This document shows, piece by piece, positions 34,144 through 45,076 of a stretch of 64,000 nt of DNA (position 1 is the first letter of the stretch; each line of letters starts with the position of its first letter). Origin of the DNA: Clarkia xantiana subsp. parviflora (taxonomy: Eukaryota > Streptophyta > Magnoliopsida > Myrtales > Onagraceae). The translations under genes were made by a program, and so were the position numbers. A model generated the notes under the pieces. It was not told where the DNA came from. It did no database searches and saw only the letters and a list, made by a program, of their open reading frames with translations. Location of the stretch: NCBI GenBank assembly GCA_036873135.1, contig JAPTYO010000002.1:46429452-46493451 (forward strand), read 5' to 3'.

Positions 34144-34858
34144 TGTTGGATCACGGTGGAACTCCAGTACGATCTTTGACGGCGATCCTAGCTCCTTTGC
34201 TCCACGTGGTCCTGCAAAGAGGGGATAGACCGGGCGGTGACCCAGAATCCCTCTCCGATGCTTAAATGAGTATCTCGTATGAACTGGCAAACAATAATCT
34301 CAGGAATGTATTTTTCACGTAATCGATCTGAGGTAAACTTTGCCCTTTTATAGGCGAAGAGGTACCTCAGTTACCTGGTGAACAGTTGGGGGTGGTTAGC
34401 CCGTATCCCGCGTATCTCGGGTGTGATTCCGCCTATCTAGGCCATGATATCGCTTATCTCGGCCACGCCCCGCGTATCTCGGCCACGCTCCGTGTATCTT
34501 AACCACGTTCCGCGTATCTCGGCCACGCCCCGCGTATCTCGGCCTTATCCTCTGATAATGAGTCCCGACTAACGTCGGGGACTCCAGAGTTATCTCGTTG
34601 TGTCACCGCTCGGGGCCCCTCGTCATCGTGACAGGGCCTATTGTTCTCAGGGATTCATCATCGGGGCCTACTCAGAGGCATCTCGTCGGGAGCGTTCAGC
34701 TCGCTTGTCAGGTCCGACTCTGTCGGGATCTCTTATCCTCGGACTCCCTTCGTCGGGATCCTTTGCCTAGGCCATATTGGCCTTCGTTTAGAGCCCACCG
34801 GGCCTATTTGCCGTTTCCTCACCGTTAAAGGGCCTAACGGCTATAGTCGGACCCATCA
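34144..34858 (-). repeat. 3' LTR of element B (715 bp)
   Basis: The LTR has TG...CA ends and lies between TCAAT and the polypurine tract. The palindromic TATA region is at 34328-34370 (TATAAAA on the minus strand at 34346-34352). About six degenerate copies of CGCGTATCTCGGCCACG lie at 34405-34545. Confidence 0.95.
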
Positions 34859-34874
34859 TTTGCCCCCAAGACAT
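34859..34874 (-). other. Polypurine tract of element B
   Basis: On the minus strand ATGTCTTGGGGGCAAA ends exactly at the LTR. The same tract borders the 3' LTRs of E (49275-49290) and F (61152-61167). Confidence 0.85.
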
Positions 34875-35239
34875 GAGGGACTTTTAGTTCGTCGTGTCTT
34901 TCAACTCCCGACCTCCCGACATCGAAGTCGGGGGTCTTTCCCTTGGCATAGTCACTCAATACTAGTCTTCTCATTTACGTTTCTTCGATGCCTTGTGGAT
35001 AACTGCCAAATCCGAGAGGACTTCTCGGTTCCCTAGTCATTAAATGCAGCAGATAGTGAAGCGACGTCTTCGGCACTCGTGCCTAATTTTTCGCGCCTGC
35101 TTTCTCTGAAAAGTGCTTTTTAGGCCGTTTCATTATTACGCCCGTTGCAATTCTGCACGCTTCATCTCATCGGTCCAGATCAGAACGCTTCAACTTCGAC
35201 GACTCAGATCGAAGCGTCCCTTCAACTGTCCTCTTCGCC

Positions 35240-35246
35240 TATAAAA
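35240..35246 (+). promoter_or_regulatory. TATA box of the extra gene in element B
   Basis: TATAAAA in the context cgcctataaaaccc lies 165 bases upstream of the ATG at 35405. It is kept at the same place in E (49654-49660) and F (61533-61539). It is internal to the element and not in the LTR, so the extra gene seems to have its own promoter. Confidence 0.7.
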
Positions 35247-35404
35247 CCCTAACTGTGAGCACAGTTCCACTTTTACCGTCTCCGAATTTTCAAAAGCTCT
35301 CTGCAACCTCTGCGAATTCAAGCTCTTGCGATTCCGAAGACCTTAGTGCTTTTCCGATCATCTTCCCGGCAACGCCAAGTTCATTCCTTCAACTTCCAAT
35401 CGTC

Positions 35405-38090
35405 ATGTCTGGTAAGGATTTCTTCTTCGTTGCTTGCTCATCTTTTCCTTGTTTGCAGCTTTCCGAAAATCCCAATGTGCCTTCCTTGCCATTGCTACTT
35501 TTCAGACAGTGGATCTAGCTTCGAGGGAAGAAAGCCCTTCAACTTTGATTATGCTCTAAATGAAATCTCAAGCACTGCTTATGATGCAGCTCTCCGGGAG
35601 GGATGTATCACTTCTACTTGGGAACCTCGTTTCCCGTATCCCTGGCCTCGCCCCTCGGGTAACCTTGAGGTTACTCGTCCCCGAAAAGGGGAGGTACTTG
35701 TCTCTACGGGGCAAGTATCAGCGGGGATCAGATTCCCCTTCTGTGGTAATCTGGTCGAGATGTGCCGGCATTACAAAACTCATCCGACCACCTTCTCTCC
35801 ACACGTCATTCCCCTGTGGAACGCCTTACAGGTCCTCTGCTTTCGACAGCGGTGGGTATACAGCCTCAAGCTCTTCAGGACCTTCTACGGGATGAAGTGC
35901 AACGAGGCGGGGGTTTGCGCCTTTTACCCCCGGATGCCGAAGTGGAACAAGACGCAACTTGGGTTGTGCCACTGGACCACTGACACCTGGAAGGTGGTCA
36001 AGGGTTGGGGACTCCTGGTCGACACGGGGTCTGACAACAGCGGATGGAAAAGGAGCTACTTCTTTATCCAAAACTCTTCGATCCCATGGCCCCGATGGGA
36101 GGTGGAAGCAGACTCTTCTCCTGCCTTTCACACCTATACTGACGAAGATTTCCAAACTCTTCAACTCATCCAGCTCTACCGATGGGGGGAGCCCTACACT
36201 CCCCTCGACGCCAATTCTCTCGTGGAGCGGGACCTGGTGAACGCTGGGATCAGACTCCTCGATATAATCTCCGGGGGGCAGCTTTTCGACGGCCCCTCCA
36301 ATATGGTTCCTTGGGTACATCTCTAACTCTTTTTCTTCTACTGTTTGCAGCCAAGAAGGTATCCGTGCTGACCAATCTGTTCCTTAAGCAGGGGGAGACC
36401 GACGCTGTCCGCCCTTCGCGGAAGAGGAAGTCCGCTAAGAAGGTTGCTGCTCCGTCGGGGTCTCCTTCTGCGGAACAGCCGAAACGGAAGCGTGTGGAGG
36501 TGGACCAGCTCTTCGACGTCCAGAACGCTGAAGAAGGTAAAAAGCTCCGTCTCGCTATTAAATCGTACAGGAGGATGGTCCCGAAGGAGTTGATTCCTTC
36601 GACCATGGAGGCCCGCATTGCTGACGTCAAACGAGTCCTTCGAGGGGAAATTCCTCGTGTCTTGAAGGCGGGCTACTACAATTACCACGGGAAGGACCAA
36701 TATGTCTCCCGACGTATTGTTTGGTGTAAGAATCCTGATGAACTCCCCGATTACGTTTCTGAAGCCTCTCGTCCTCTAGGTGCAGGTCGCTCAGGAGCTC
36801 CGTCGGGCGTTGAAGCTTCCGCGGGTGCACCACCCTCAGCAGGGGCGCCTCCCTCAACTGGGGAGGAAACCCCGACCGGCGAACAATTTCGTCGGGTGGA
36901 AACCTTGGACTCCTCCGAGGAGACTGATGAGGGTGGCTCCCTTCGTCATCGTCGGAGGACGGGGCAGTCCCCCTTGAAACCAACCTCTCAGGGGCTGCCC
37001 CCCCTCGTCTTCTCCGCAGCAGCGACAGCCGTCGCCCATCCACGACTTCACTCCTTCCCCCGCCCGGGTCGAGCCGGAGGTGCGCCCCTCCACGACTCGT
37101 GCTGGCCCTCCTCCTCTCCCTCTCGACGGGAGTTTCTACAGGGCCTTCGACCCCGCGCAGGTGGATGCTCCCTGGACCCCAATCCAAACACTGCAAGGGG
37201 TCCAGCTTCGACAAGGGGATGCCCATGAAGAACTGGCTCTGCATCTGCTGGCAGGCTCGATCCTGCCCACCATGCGGTATCCGATTTCCCTGAATCGGGA
37301 GGCGATGCATCGGGATGTTCGAGAGATGTCCCTGCGTCGGATAGAGGTAAAACTTCCCTTCTCCCTTTTCATCGGTAAGACTGGTTGCTTGTCCATTAAC
37401 ACTTTTCTTTCTTCTATCGTAGGAGCTCGGGGACTTCAACCGTCTCTTTGGGTACCTATTTGCCTATGAGGAGTCCCGGGAGCGGGACCGGGCGGCCATC
37501 GCCAAGCTTAAGGAGGATCTTGCGGCCTCCAAATCTTCGCGGGGGAAACTTGCCAAGGAGCAGGCCATCCTCGACCGAAAGGTTCAGGACCTCCAAAAGC
37601 AGGTTGGCGACTTCGAGGGGCTTCTGAGGCAGGAGCGACAGGAGCGGCAGACTGCTGAGGACAAGCTGGTCCTCGAGAAGAAGGCTCTGGAGGAGCAATT
37701 GCGGGGGTTCCCACGCAACTGGTCGCGGCCGAGATCAAGGGTCGGGAGGATTATCGGAGGTCTGAAGACTTCCAGGCTGATGCTGTAAAGTTCTGCGGCG
37801 CGGAGGTGGAGAACACTTTCTTCAATGCGGTTGAGGAGCTCCACCTGGAGTATGGCGACGCCATCAACTTCGACAAGTCTCCTTCTCTTGCTCCCTTCGC
37901 GAATAAATACTTTGCCCTTTCGGAGGAGAGTGATGGGGGGAGTACTCCCGCAATTGTCGAAGACGCAGCAGAGCTTCCAAGTGCTGATGCTCCGATAGTC
38001 GATCCTCCCGCGACTGACCCTGTGGAGCCTTCTACCACCGACCTCGTGGACCCAGCTCCTGTAGATGCCGCTGACAAGGACCAAGCCTAA
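35405..38090 (+). pseudogene. Antisense extra gene (aORF) of element B, four exons, two frameshifts
   Basis: Exons are placed at 35405-35411, 35506-36314, 36356-37346 and 37423-38090, each with GT/AG introns. Exon 2 (about 270 residues) is open and carries the gypsy-type transposon domain (RFPFCGNLVEMCRHYKTHP, ALQVLCFRQRWVYSLKLFRT). Exon 3 has basic stretches (RKRKSAKK, PKRKRVEV), KAGYYNYHGKDQYVSRRIVW and a Pro/Ala/Gly-rich linker with repeated SAGAPP units. A seven-C run at 36998-37004 (six in E) shifts frame. Exon 4 is a coiled coil; a one-base loss near 37697-37705 shifts frame again before the FNAVEELHLEYGDAINF block. The stop TAA is at 38088-38090. Function is unknown; the motifs suggest a DNA- or RNA-associated nuclear protein. 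Confidence 0.8.
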
Positions 38091-38716
38091 CTGCTTATCT
38101 TTAAAGTCCTTGTATTCCCCTCGCTTGTGTAATCGTCGAGCCTTTGAGCCCCTATCAATTATCAGACTTTCTTAGTTCCGATTTTTTCGATGCACTTCTC
38201 CAAGTGGCTTTATTATACTTGCTTAGGTCGATACTTCGACACTTAAGACATTCTCATACATCACTCAAGACGATTTACTAACTTGCACCACCTAAGGTGA
38301 CTTACCATCATGCACCACTTAAGGCGACTTTTCAATACTTAGAATAAATCCAAAAAACATGCATCACTTAAGACGACTTAATCTCGTGCATCACTTAAGA
38401 CAACTTTTCAATACTTAGAATAAATCTAAGAATCATGCATCACTCAAGACGACTTTTTCGTGCGTCACTTAAGACGACTTTTTCGTGCATCACTTAAAAC
38501 GACTTAATTCTTATGCACCACTCAAGGCGACTTGGTATCGTGCACCACCTAAGGCGACTTTTCAGTAATTAGAATAAATCTAAGAAACGTGCACCACTTA
38601 AGGCGACTTTTCTCGTGCACCACTCAAGGCGACTTTCATCGGGCACCACTTAAGGCGACTTTCGTCGAGCACCACTTAAGGCGACTTTCATCGGGCACCA
38701 CTTAAGGCGACTTTCA
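38091..38716. repeat. Spacer between convergent 3' ends in element B: CACTTAAGGCGACTT repeats
   Basis: At least fifteen degenerate copies of CACTTAAG(G/A)CGACTT cover 38210-38716, each around the palindrome CTTAAG. Three AATAAA signals lie near 38342, 38403 and 38570, the second inside the perfect inverted repeat CTTAGA-ATAAA-TCTAAG. No protein is encoded. It separates the stop of the plus-strand extra gene from the stop of minus-strand pol. Confidence 0.85.
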
Positions 38717-40438
38717 TCAAGCATGGTGTTTCTTCAAGTGTTCGCCACTAAAAGAATGCTTCAATACTCTGCCATCGAGGTCTTCCAATTTGTACGCATT
38801 TGGAGCTGGCATCCCCACGACCTTATAAGGTCCTTCCCGTTTTGGTGACATCTTGTTGATTCGATCCAAAAGGGTAAACTCGTTGCGACGCCAAACCAGA
38901 TCCCCAACGAAGAATTGTCGGGACTTGACTCGCCGATTGTAATACCTGGCCGTCGCCAAACGCATTCGAGCTTGGACTTCATCGGCTTCCCGCCTCTTCT
39001 CTTCGAGCAAGTCCAAGTCCAGACGTCTCATCTCATCATTCGTCAGAGGCTCGTAATATCTCATCCGATGGGACGCCACAGCTACATCCACGGGGGCGAC
39101 AGCCTCCGTGCCATAAACGAGGCCAAACGGAGTCTCCCCTGTTGATCGTTTGGGTGTCGTTCTAACAGCCCAAAGCACGTTTTCCAGTTCGTTCAGCCAC
39201 TTGCCCTTCAAGGCATAGACCCTCTTCTTCAGACCATCCATCACGATTTTGTTGGCTGATTCCACCTGGCCATTAGTCTGAGCATGGCGTACGGAAGCTG
39301 TCCGATGCTCGATGTTCAACTCCTCCAGATACTCCCTCACCTGAGAGCCGTTAAACGGTGGACCATTGTCGCTGATCACCACCTTAGGAATCCCGTATCT
39401 GGTCACAATATGGGTCTGGAGGAACTTGACGATCTGGTTCCCCGTCGTTCTGGCCAACGCCTTTGCCTCTATCCATTTCGAAAAATAATCGATAGCTACA
39501 AGTAAATACTTACATTGACCTTGTGCTTGTGCAAGAGGTCCCACCAAGTCGATGCCCCATTGCGCGAAGGGCCAAGCGCTCTTGGTGGATGTCAGATTAG
39601 CGGCCGGAGCCACGATACTCGGGGCGTACCTCTGGCACGCGTCACAGGATCGGACCAACGTCGTCGCTTCCTTGCTCATCGTAGGCCAATAATAGCCCAA
39701 GTTTAGCACTTTCCTCATAATGGATCGGGCCCCTTCATGGCAAGCCGCAACTCCCTCATGCACCTCCTTTAGGATTCGGCTTGCGTCGGGCTCAGCCACA
39801 CACTTCAAGTATTGCGTCGAGAACCAGCCCTTCTTGTACAGCTGACCATCTAGCATCACGTAATTAGCCGCAATCCGACGTATCCTGTCAGTTACTACCT
39901 TGTCATCGAGGACTGCCCGCGTAGTCAGGTACGCGACTATCGGGGTCATCCAAGTGGGCTCCTCCTCCGTTCTTGCTTCAATAGCACACACCTGTGTCTG
40001 GTCGGTGGTCGATAAGATCACCTTCTCCAAGAAGTGCACTTTCCGATTTTCTTCCAAGGGTGCCCCCAGGGCAAATTTTCTCAAGGCGTCTGCCTCTACG
40101 TTTTCCTCCCTCGGGATTGCCTCGATGTCGAAGCTTTTAAAGCTCTCCTTCAAGGTTTGTACCTCGCGTAGGTACTTCTTCATTATCGGGCTCCTCGCTT
40201 CGTATCGCCCTTGAACCTGGTTTACGATTAAAGCTGCGTCACACTTCACTCTCAAGTGATCGACTCCAGTGCCTTTAGCAATTTTCAGGCCCGTGATAAG
40301 AGCCTCATACTCCGCTTCGTTGTTTGTGGCCTTGAATGTTAAAGCCAAGGCATATCGGAGCGGCTCACCTCCACCCGGTGGTATCAACAAAAAGCCTGCT
40401 CCTGATCCGTCCGAACTCGAGGAGCCATCCGTGTACAT
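38717..40438 (-). pseudogene. Element B second RNaseH and integrase (open 573-residue segment)
   Basis: The segment is open from MYTDGSSSSDGSG to the pol stop. The second RNaseH has the acidic set (YTDG, NNEAEYEAL, KCDAALI, VEADALRKF). The integrase has the HHCC finger (HEGVAACH, CDACQR), DDE residues in GIDLVGPL, ISDNGPPF and NGQVESANK, and a C-terminal VKSRQFFVGDLVWRR block. This is the best preserved integrase in the window and shows no missing catalytic residue. It is out of frame with the upstream part because one T is missing near 40448, so it is not made as part of the polyprotein. Confidence 0.9.
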
Positions 40439-41704
40439 TTCCCAGGTATTTCCTCGTTTGGCTGTTCTGATTGCTCTGCCCTCTCTGGTTGTTCTTCTGT
40501 CGGGACCTCCATGGTTGCCCCCTCTACAGGGCCCGCTTCTTCTAGATCGGGGGCTGTAGATTCTGCTATGAAATCCGCCAATGCCTGGCCCTTAATGGCC
40601 GTTCTTGGAGCAAAGTGTATGCGAAACTCACTAAGCTCTACTGCCCATTTCACTAATCTCCCCGACGCATCCGGTCGGTTCAAAAAATGCTTCAAAGGCT
40701 GGTTCGTCAACACAGTAATCTCGTGTGCGTGGAAATAAGGCCTTAGCTTTCGAGCAGTAATAATCAACGCAAAGAGATACTTCTCAACGGGAGGATAATT
40801 CAATTCAGACTTGGCAAACGCCTTGTTTACATAATAGACGGGGACTTGATTACCCTCGACAACCTTCACTAACACAGAGCTAATGGCAAATTCAGAAACA
40901 GCCAAGTAAAGATAGAGCGGCTCGCCTGGAACCGGTTTCGCCAACGGCGGGAGGGTGCGAAGGTGCTGCTTGAGTGCTTGGAACGCTTCTTCACACTTGG
41001 CGGTCCACTCAAACTTCTTGGGCCCTCAGGACTTCAAAAAATGGCATTGATCGGTCGCTGGCTTTGGACAGGAAGCGATTCATTGCAGCCAGTCGGCCAT
41101 TCAGCACTTGCACCTCCCGATGGTTTATTGGAGACTGCATCTCCTCAATCGCCCTCAGCTTCTCGGGATTCACCTCAATTCCTCTCTGGCTCACCATAAA
41201 GCCCAGAAATTTCCCTGAGTGGACTCCGAAGGCGCATTTCGTCGGGTTTAAGCGAACTTGATGAAGCCTCATCCTCTCAAACGCCATGGCTAGGTTGTGC
41301 ACGTGATCCTCAGCTTGTCGGGATTTCACCAGCATATCATCTACGTAAGCCTCCATGGTCTCTCCCAGCATATCTCCGAACAGCTTATTCACCATCCGCT
41401 GATAGGTTGCCCCCGCATTGATTAACCCGAAAGGCATGACATCGTAGTGATAGATGTCACTGTCCGCATAAAACGCTGTGTCAAGAGCGTCCTCCTTAGC
41501 CATCTTGATATGGTTGTAGCCCGAGTACGCATCCATGAAGCTCAACATTTCATGTCCCGATGTAGCATCCACCAGCTGGTCGATTCTCAGGAGCGGGTAG
41601 CAGTCCTTCGGGCAAGCCTTATTCAGGTCGCGGAAATCCACACAAATCCGCCATTTCCCATTAGTCTTCTTCACCAGTACCGGATTAGCTACCCAAGTCT
41701 GGAA
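40439..41704 (-). pseudogene. Element B reverse transcriptase and first RNaseH, frameshifted
   Basis: RT reads from FQTWVANPVLVKKTNGKW to FFEVLRA with FRDLNKACPKDCYPLLRID, the DAYSGYN block and catalytic YVDDMLVKS near 41330. A two-base loss near 41020-41025 shifts the frame before the first RNaseH domain, which is open again at 40384-40944 (LAVSEFAISSVLVKV, LTNQPLKHFLNRP). A one-base loss near 40448 then separates it from the second RNaseH. Confidence 0.9.
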
Positions 41705-44320
41705 TCAGAGTTCTTTAATAAACCCTGCATCGAGCAACCTGCCCACCTCCTGCTGGATTGCGATCTTTTTATCTGTGCCCATCGGACGCCTTTTCTGCGT
41801 GATAGGTTTGATCGCGGGATCTATCTTTAGTTCGTGTACGATCACATCGGGGCTGATTCCTGGCATGTCGCTTGGGGACCAGGCAAACAGCTCCTTGAAC
41901 TTTTTCAACAAATCGATCAACTCTCGGGCTGTCTTTTCGGTCAAAGCAGACCCGATTTTCACCTTCCTCTGGTGTCCGTCGATCTCAACTTCTTTTAGAT
42001 CTTCTATGGGGGCGGGACGCCCAAACTCCTCTCTAGGATCTGTATCTGTCTGGAGGACAGTCATGGCCTCTCGCCTCCTCCTTCGGGTGGCGTTAACATA
42101 ACATTTTCGGGAAGCCACCTGGTCGCCCTTGACTTCTCCGACTCCGTGGTCGGTCGGGAACTTCATCTTTTGGTGAACAGTCGAGGCAACTGCCATCAGG
42201 GGGTTGATGGTGGTTCTCCCGATAATCGCGTTGTAAGTCCCCGCGGAATCAACTACCACGAACTCCACGTTCCTCCTTTCTGATTTCCACCCACTACCAA
42301 ACTCTACTGGTAAGGTGATTACTCCTAGCGGATAGGAGGTAGAGCCAGAGAACCCGACCATCGGGAAGTTTGCCTCCTTCATATCCTTCTTTGTCTTTCC
42401 CATGGCCTCCAACGCATCCATGAAGAGAATATCGGAGGAGCTCCCTCCATCGATCAGAATCTGCTTCATCTCGTACCCGTCCACATCCAAGGTCACGACC
42501 AAAGCGTCATCATGCGGGGTCTCCACGCCTATTAAGTCCTCCGAGGAAAAGGAAATCACCATCTCTTCCTTCAGGGTCCAGGATCGGGACCTCTTACCCA
42601 GCACCACAGCAGTAGGAATTCTAGAGGCGTAAACCTCCCGAGAGGACGAGGTATCACCTGCAGCAGCAAATCCTCTGTGAATCACATTGATGGTGCCACG
42701 TCGTTCTTTGCGGGCACCGGACGGCTCCGGATCGGACCTCTTCTTCTTTGGGGACCGATCGCGAGATCGAGAACGGTACCACGATCGGGACCGTGAGCGG
42801 GATCGACACCGCTTATCCCCGACGAACTCCTTGAGCTTCCCCTTCTGGATCAGCTTTTCGATCTCCTTCTTCAGCTCCCGACAATGGTTGGTGTCGTGAC
42901 CATTTTCGCGGTGAAATCGGCAGTAGCGATCCGTGCGGGATCCCAAGAATTCTCCATCTTTCTTTGGGGGATACCTGGAGATACCTTGTCGTTCCATGAC
43001 CGTTAGTACCTCCGCCATGGAGCAGTTGAGAGGAATGTCTAGATCCTCCCGCTTGTCCTTCCTTGAAGAACGCCTATCATCTCTCCGATCAGAGCGGCCT
43101 CGATTCCGACTGCTCTCAGGTTTACCCTTTGACTTACGATCGTCGAAAGGTTTAACCGACTGCTTCCCTTTATTCGACTTCGAGGGCTCCAGCTCTCCAG
43201 CGGCTATCTTCGACTCCTGGACATCGATTTGCCGTTTCACTCTCTTCTGTAGTGCCTCCATATTCCACACAGCTTTCTCAGCCACGCTGTGTATTAGGTC
43301 GGAACCGTAGGGGGCCGTTAGGTTCCGAATGAAGGTACGGATGGTTTCACCCTCCGAGATCTCCTCATCAATCTCCGCCACACTGGCAGTGTACCGCTGG
43401 TAATAGTGCGCCAGCGATTCGTCGGGCCTCTGTACCACCTGGGTCAGGGACCTCACACTCTTCAGCAAACGTCTACGACCCTGGTACTGCTGAATGAACC
43501 GGTCGTGCATATCTGCCCAGCAAGTAATGCAGCCTGGGGGCACACTAAAGAACAAGGTCAGGGCTCTTTCCCCAAGTGTGTTCGGGAACAGCGTACACAC
43601 TATATCTTCATTCGGGGCTCTTCCCAGACACGCCATGAGGTGCTTCTGGACATGACGAACCGGGTCTCCTTCACCATCGTATTCCTTTATTGTGGGGATA
43701 CCTAATCCTGGCGGGGCTAGGGTGTCTATGAGTCGAGGAACGAAGGGATGAGTAGATCGATCCCTCAGCTCCGACACCAGCGGCTTCTGCTCTCCCATGC
43801 AGATGTTCACGATCTTTACCACCTGATCGGGGGTGATGGGACCATTAAGGGGAATGGTCCTGTGCTGTATTGGTCCTGGCCCATCAACCACGAATCTCTC
43901 TGGCTGAACGGACTCTCCATTCCTGCTCTGGCCTCGGGGTTGAGCCTCCCGTACGTTCCGAACCTCTGCTGGTGGGGGCACTTCTTCTAGCGGGGGCATC
44001 TCCTCTTGCCTCCTCGCAGCCTCTCTCTGATCCAAGAGAGCCTCCACGGCTGCTAAAAACATCGGCTTGGCTTCTGCCACAGCCCTCGTCAGGTCCGCAG
44101 CTGAGGGAGCCTCCTGCTCCCTATTCCCCTGGTGCTGAGCAGCAACATCTTCGGGACCTTCATTATGCCCCCCTTTCTGGGAGAGCTCAACAGCGGAATG
44201 GTTCTGGTTTTCCTCCTGTTCTGGTAGTGAGTTCAGAGTCGTCGAAGCGGGATGACGGGAACCACCAGATTTTCCTTGCCTTCTTTGCTTGCCAGCCGCC
44301 ATTGAACGAGTAGAAGGCAT
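41705..44320 (-). pseudogene. Element B gag-protease-RT start (open 871 residues)
   Basis: The frame opens at MPSTRSMAAGKQ, at the ATG at 44318-44320, just inside the primer site. Gag has the capsid-type IPTIKEYDGEGDPVRHV and DMHDRFIQQYQGRRRL, a zinc-knuckle-like CRFHRENGHDTNHC, and an Arg/Ser-rich tract (RCRSRSRSRSWYRSRSRDRS). The protease motif is LIDGGSSSDILF, with DGG where DTG or DSG is more usual. The frame ends at 41705-41707, where an Arg codon has become TGA just before FQTWVAN. Apart from that codon, gag-PR-RT start is intact. Confidence 0.92.
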
Positions 44321-44336
44321 ATCAGCTTTTTGTTAG

Positions 44337-44356
44337 TTTCCCACAGACGGCGCCAA
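44337..44356 (-). other. Primer binding site of element B
   Basis: TTGGCGCCGTCTGTGGGAAA on the minus strand directly follows the 5' LTR. It is identical to the sites of A and E. Confidence 0.88.
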
Positions 44357-45071
44357 TGTTGTATCACGGTGGAACTCCGCTACGATCTTTGACGGCAATC
44401 CTAGCTCCTTTGCTCCACGTGGTCCTGCAAAGAGGGGATAGACCGGGCGGTGACCCAGAATCCCTCTCCGATGCTTAAATGAGTATCTCGTATGAACTGG
44501 CAAGCAATAATCTCAGAAATGTATTTTTCACGTAATCGATCTGAGGTAACCTTTGCCCTTTTATAGGCGAAGAGGTACCTCAGTTACCTGGTGAACCGTT
44601 GGGGGTGGTTAGCCCGTATCCCGCGTATCTCGGGTGTGATTCCGCCTATCTAGGCCATGATCTCGCTTATCTCGGCCACGCCCCGCGTATCTCGGCCACA
44701 CTCCGTGTATCTTAACCACGTTCCGCGTATCTCGGCCACGCCCCGCGTATCTCGGCCTTATCCTCTGATAACGAGTCCCGACTAACGTCGGGTACTCCAG
44801 AGTTATCTCGTTGTGTCACCGTTCGGGGCCCCTCGTCATCGTGACAGGGCCTATTGTTCTCAGGGATTCATCATCAGGGCCTACTCAGAGGCATCTCGTC
44901 GGGAGCGTTCAGCTCGCTTGTCAGGTCCGACTCTGTCGGGATCTCTTATCCTCGGACTCCCTTCGTCGGGATCCTTTGCCTGGGCCATCTTGGCCTTCGT
45001 TTAGGGCCCACCGGGCCTATTTGCCGTTTCCTCACCGTTAAAGGGCCTAACGGATATAGTCGGACCCATTA
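44357..45071 (-). repeat. 5' LTR of element B (715 bp)
   Basis: It is nearly identical to 34144-34858. It starts TGTTGTATC (TTGGATC elsewhere) and ends CCCATTA where the family has CCCATCA, so the terminal CA is mutated. The TCAAT duplicate directly after it confirms the border. The TATA box is at 44559-44565 on the minus strand within the inverted repeat 44541-44583. Confidence 0.93.
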
Positions 45072-45076
45072 TCAAT
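45072..45076. repeat. Right target-site duplicate of element B (TCAAT)
   Basis: It matches 34139-34143. Removing element B and one copy rejoins the flanks 33091-34143 and 45077 onward. Confidence 0.9.

Larger units (their letters stand above)
34144..45071 (-). mobile_element. Element B: complete Tat-like Ty3/Gypsy retrotransposon (10,928 bp)
   Basis: Two 715-bp LTRs, a polypurine tract, a primer site and a perfect TCAAT duplicate define a full insertion on the minus strand. Counting by eye, the LTRs differ at about 19 of 715 positions, so the insertion is fairly recent. Gag-pol is broken by one nonsense codon and two frameshifts, and the plus-strand extra gene by two frameshifts. Confidence 0.95.
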
